From Campylobacter sp. RM5004 (GTDB taxonomy: Bacteria > Campylobacterota > Campylobacteria > Campylobacterales > Campylobacteraceae), in the NCBI RefSeq assembly GCF_022369455.1, contig NZ_CP059599.1, positions 1,454,409-1,518,408 of the forward strand: DNA of 64,000 nucleotides, read 5' to 3'. A program made the translations under genes and the position numbers. The notes under the pieces were generated by a model. That model was not told the DNA's origin, made no database searches, and worked only from the letters and a program-made list of their open reading frames with translations. Below, one piece after another: positions 61,748 to 64,000 of this stretch. Within the stretch, counting starts at the first letter, position 1; the number at the start of each line of letters is the position of its first letter.

Positions 61748-61765
61748 GGATTTAAAATAGGAATT
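61748..61765 (+). repeat. Dispersed repeat, two-base variant
   Basis: GGATTTAAAATAGGAATT, next to CCGTTTGTTTGG. Confidence 0.55.
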
Positions 61766-61907
61766 CCGTTTGTTTGGAGTTTGGTTAAAACAAACGAAAT
61801 TTGACAATCAAAATAATATAAATAAAACTAGTGCTTATTTAGCTTAAAATACAAATTAAAAAAAACTTAATAATGAATTATTTACATATTTACAATTATC
61901 ATTTATA

Positions 61908-61943
61908 ATATATCAAGATAACTTGATATATAGATTTTATGAT
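61908..61943 (+). promoter_or_regulatory. ArsR-type operator and -10 box of second arsP unit
   Basis: ATATATCAAG-ATAA-CTTGATATAT (61908-61931), a perfect 10-bp dyad. TATGAT (61938-61943) follows 6 bases later, the same geometry as at the first permease. The 4-base spacer is the complement of the first operator's spacer. Confidence 0.78.
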
Positions 61944-62109
61944 AAGCTTTTAAATTGGGTTTTCATAGTAGAGCTAAACATGTGTTTTAAATATCACAAA
62001 AAATCATTTAAAACAAAATTAGCTTAAAACAAAATCCAAAAAAAGCATACTCTCAAGTCTAAATTATCAAAAAAGTTATTCTAAAATCATAAATTATATA
62101 AGGATTTTT

Positions 62110-62985
62110 ATGGAATTTACAAGCGAAAAATTACTCTCATTTTTTTATGAGTTTTTGTTTTTAACTGCTGAAATAAGCTTTTTATTTATTTTTATCAATA
62201 TGATTATGTTTTATATTAATTCAAGGTATAGCTTTAATAAATATTTAAAAAATAATGTTTTTTCATATTTTATAGCAATATTTTTAGGCTCAATTACTAC
62301 TTTTTGTTCTTGTTCAACTATACCTGTTTTTAATTCTTTAATTAAAAACAATATTAATCACGGAGTAGCTAGTGCTTTTTTACTAACTTCGCCATTAATT
62401 AATCCTATGCTAATTACTATGCTACTTAGTGCATTTGGTTTTAGCATAACTTTTTATTACATTATTTATATAGTTATATTTGTATTTATTATAAGCTATT
62501 TAATAGGTTTAATACCTGCAAGATTGCTATTAAAAGATATTATAACTAAAGAATTTCAGTTCAATCAAAATGTCAAGCTTAATTTATATGAATGTCTATA
62601 CAAGTCTTTAAAATCATATAAGGATATTTTTTATTATGTATTATTTGGTATGTTAATAGGTGCTTTTTTGCATAATTTTATGCCTGTTGAGTTTATTAAA
62701 GATTATTTATCTAGTTTTGGAATTTATGGTATATTTTTAGCTAGTTTTGTTGGTTTATTACTTTATATACAAACTTGCTTGATTATTCCACTAGGAGTAA
62801 CTTTAATAAATGTTGGGTTTCCTATCGGTATATTTTTTAGCTTTTTGATTGCTGGTGGCGGCTGCTCTTTACCAGAACTTATACTCTTAAAATCAATGTT
62901 TAAAACTCGCATGATGATTATATTTATACTTAGTGTTCTTGCTATGGCAAATGTTTTTGGGATATTGCTTTATTTATTTTACTAA
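62110..62985 (+). CDS. arsP: ArsP-type permease, copy 2
   Basis: 291 residues, eight membrane segments, GSITTFCSCSTIPVFNSLIKNN and AGGGCSLPELILLKSMFK. First 17 codons and last 50 codons are almost identical in DNA to copy 1, while the middle agrees much less and lacks the Cys-rich cytoplasmic loop of copy 1 (about 20 residues shorter). Base use is AT-rich like the rest of the window, so this may be the native gene. Followed after 9 bases by arsC and an acr3-type gene. Confidence 0.83.
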   Translation: MEFTSEKLLSFFYEFLFLTAEISFLFIFINMIMFYINSRYSFNKYLKNNVFSYFIAIFLGSITTFCSCSTIPVFNSLIKNNINHGVASAFLLTSPLINPMLITMLLSAFGFSITFYYIIYIVIFVFIISYLIGLIPARLLLKDIITKEFQFNQNVKLNLYECLYKSLKSYKDIFYYVLFGMLIGAFLHNFMPVEFIKDYLSSFGIYGIFLASFVGLLLYIQTCLIIPLGVTLINVGFPIGIFFSFLIAGGGCSLPELILLKSMFKTRMMIIFILSVLAMANVFGILLYLFY

Positions 62986-62994
62986 GGAATTTTT

Positions 62995-63393
62995 ATGAAA
63001 GTAGCTTTTATTTGCGTGCATAATTCTTGCAGAAGCCAAATCGCTGAAGCTTTAGCAAAATCAAAAGGCTTAAAAGGAATTGAGTTTTATTCAGCAGGAA
63101 CATCTTTAAAGCCTATTAATCCTAAGGCTATTAAATATCTAAAAAGCGAGTTTGATATAGATATAAGCAAAGAAAAATCAAAGCTAATTGATAGCCTTAC
63201 TGATATTGATTATGTGATAACTATGGGGTGTAATGTAAAATGCCCTAGCTTAAAGCATAATATCGCAAGGCTTGATTTTGGAGTAGCTGACCCTAGTGAA
63301 TATGATGAAAAAGAATTTATTAAAACAATTTATGAAATAGACAAAAAAATCAATGAATTTTTAAAAAACATAGGAGTTTTAGATGAAAAATGA
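62995..63393 (+). CDS. arsC: Arsenate reductase, thioredoxin-linked (LMW phosphatase type)
   Basis: 132 residues. P-loop C7-VHNSC-R13 with C12 inside, redox cysteines C79 and C83 in MGCNVKCPS, and the acid loop D99-P100. This C7/C79/C83 set matches S. aureus-type ArsC, with the resolving pair slightly closer. Reduces arsenate to arsenite, which the next gene product would export. Overlaps it by 11 bases. Confidence 0.94.
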   Translation: MKVAFICVHNSCRSQIAEALAKSKGLKGIEFYSAGTSLKPINPKAIKYLKSEFDIDISKEKSKLIDSLTDIDYVITMGCNVKCPSLKHNIARLDFGVADPSEYDEKEFIKTIYEIDKKINEFLKNIGVLDEK

Positions 63394-64000
63394 TATTAGT
63401 TTTTTTGAAAAAAACTTAAGTTTTTGGGTGATTATATGTATGATAATTGGCACTTTGCTTGGCTATCTTATGCCTAATTTTGCTAATGTTTTAAAATCAT
63501 TAGAATACGCAAATATATCTTTTATAATGCTAATTTTGCTTTGGGTTATGATAATACCTATGTTTTTAAAAATTGATTTTACAAGTCTAAAACATAGCCT
63601 TCAAAATCCAAAAGGTTTATATTTAACTTGGTTTATAAATTGGCTTTTTAAACCATTTTTGATGTATTTAGTAGCGATTTTATTTTTTAAGTATATTTAT
63701 AATTTTGAAAATTATTATGAATTTTTAGCTGGTGCTGTCTTGCTTGGGGTTGCACCTTGCACCGCTATGGTATTTGTATGGGCTAAGCTAACTCGTGCAA
63801 ATGCTAATTATACTTTGATACAAGTTGCTAGTAATGATTTGATAATTTTGTTTGCCTTTGTGCCTATATCTTCATTTTTACTTAATAGGAGTGATATTAG
63901 CATTTCATTTACAACGCTAATTTTATCTACAATTTTATATGTATTTTTACCACTTTTTATAAGCGTTTTTATAAGGCATAAAGTAATTAAGAAAAAAGGT
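63383..64000 (+). CDS. ACR3/bile-acid-family arsenite permease, partial
   Basis: 206 codons are present and the frame is open at the right edge. The product starts MKNDISFFEKNLSFWVIICMIIGTLLGYLMP and has GAVLLGVAPCTAMVFVWAKLTRAN, the conserved cysteine motif of ACR3 As(III) efflux proteins (APCTAMVFVW). ACR3 here is probably needed with ArsC for arsenate resistance. Ribosome site TAGGAG lies inside arsC. Confidence 0.9.
   Translation, partial: MKNDISFFEKNLSFWVIICMIIGTLLGYLMPNFANVLKSLEYANISFIMLILLWVMIIPMFLKIDFTSLKHSLQNPKGLYLTWFINWLFKPFLMYLVAILFFKYIYNFENYYEFLAGAVLLGVAPCTAMVFVWAKLTRANANYTLIQVASNDLIILFAFVPISSFLLNRSDISISFTTLILSTILYVFLPLFISVFIRHKVIKKKG

Larger units (their letters stand above)
61366..62109. 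other. 744-base non-coding, repeat-rich gap between two ars units
   Basis: Contains three dispersed-repeat variants, several inverted TTTCGTTTGTTT / AAACAAACGAAA segments, the second ArsR operator and a leader of about 170 bases before the second permease. An open frame on the minus strand here lacks a ribosome site and runs through the repeats, so it is not counted. Confidence 0.65.

Noticed and set aside
3257-61765. Dispersed 18-mers as a CRISPR array
   Set aside because: Copies are spread over 58 kb in both orientations with no regular spacing or spacers, and no cas genes are present.
61532-61807. 91-codon minus-strand frame in the ars gap
   Set aside because: Consists of repeat sequence, has no ribosome site, and the product shows no fold or composition typical of genes here.
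61993-62037. Possible leader ORF (MCFKYHKK...) before the second arsP
   Set aside because: No ribosome site and no conserved feature; the region is simply a long untranslated leader.
1-64000. tRNA or rRNA genes, prophage or insertion sequences
   Set aside because: No cloverleaf-like conserved arms, no rRNA core sequence, no transposase or integrase reading frame was recognised.

Overview
The window is AT-rich, densely coding Campylobacterota DNA, most probably from a Campylobacter species. The reasons are the napAGHBLD order, a CiaB-like protein, flagellar genes split over several small operons with sigma54 and sigma28 promoters, an ArsP permease, and gene strings (ychF-pepA-dedA-apt-rpiB, aroC-rnc/rnhA-TPR-dnaG, flgI-flgJ-flgM-flgN) that I recall from C. 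jejuni. No rRNA, tRNA, CRISPR array, insertion sequence or prophage was seen.

Layout. 1-2.2 kb: start of a NIF3-like gene, dgkA, flgG, flgF (minus). 2.2-11.1 kb: choloylglycine-hydrolase-family enzyme, a YuiF/NhaC-type transporter preceded by a Phe/His-rich leader peptide, Sel1-like protein, lgt, PepSY proteins, an orphan Phd-type antitoxin with an alpha/beta hydrolase, YkgJ-like protein. 11.1-20.1 kb: TM2 protein, periplasmic nitrate reductase operon (minus) and divergent nrfHA, giving nitrate to ammonium respiration. 20.4-27.1 kb: BCCT transporter, a large autotransporter and a two-component system. 27.2-33.1 kb: housekeeping string ychF to smpB and a DUF4105-like protein. 33-36.8 kb: mrp/apbC and flgN-flgM-flgJ-flgI. 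36.9-42.4 kb: tightly overlapping atpB-gatB-gpsA-GH3-TIGR02757-TSUP. 42.5-49.3 kb: aroC, an RNase HI-RNase III fusion, TPR protein, divergent dnaG and a PP-loop enzyme. 49.4-54.1 kb: mdaB/HxlR pair, a sigma28-type gene, flgE, flgD. 54.2-58.4 kb: ciaB, topA, Sel1 protein. 58.8-64 kb: two small unknown genes, then an arsenic region with two arsP-like permeases, arsR, a BFD-like protein, arsC and an acr3-type gene running off the end.

Four observations stand out. (1) An 18-base sequence, GAATTTGAAWTAGGAATT, occurs 17 times exactly and about a dozen more times with small changes. It lies mostly right after stop codons, often as inverted pairs forming hairpins. It contains two RAATTY sites per copy, the motif linked to DNA uptake in C. 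jejuni, and resembles uptake sequences in its layout. (2) RNase HI and RNase III, separate neighbours in C. jejuni, are one ORF here, joined over an A8 run, and the RNase III part has no start codon of its own. (3) A 24-residue leader peptide with FFFHH and a terminal His sits upstream of the transporter gene, suggesting attenuation. (4) Two arsP paralogues share near-identical ends but have diverged middles, and each carries a matching ArsR-type operator.

Promoters read directly from sequence: sigma54 sites before flgF, flgI and flgD, and sigma28 sites before flgM and the unknown gene at 51.0-51.6 kb, which joins that gene to the flagellar regulon.
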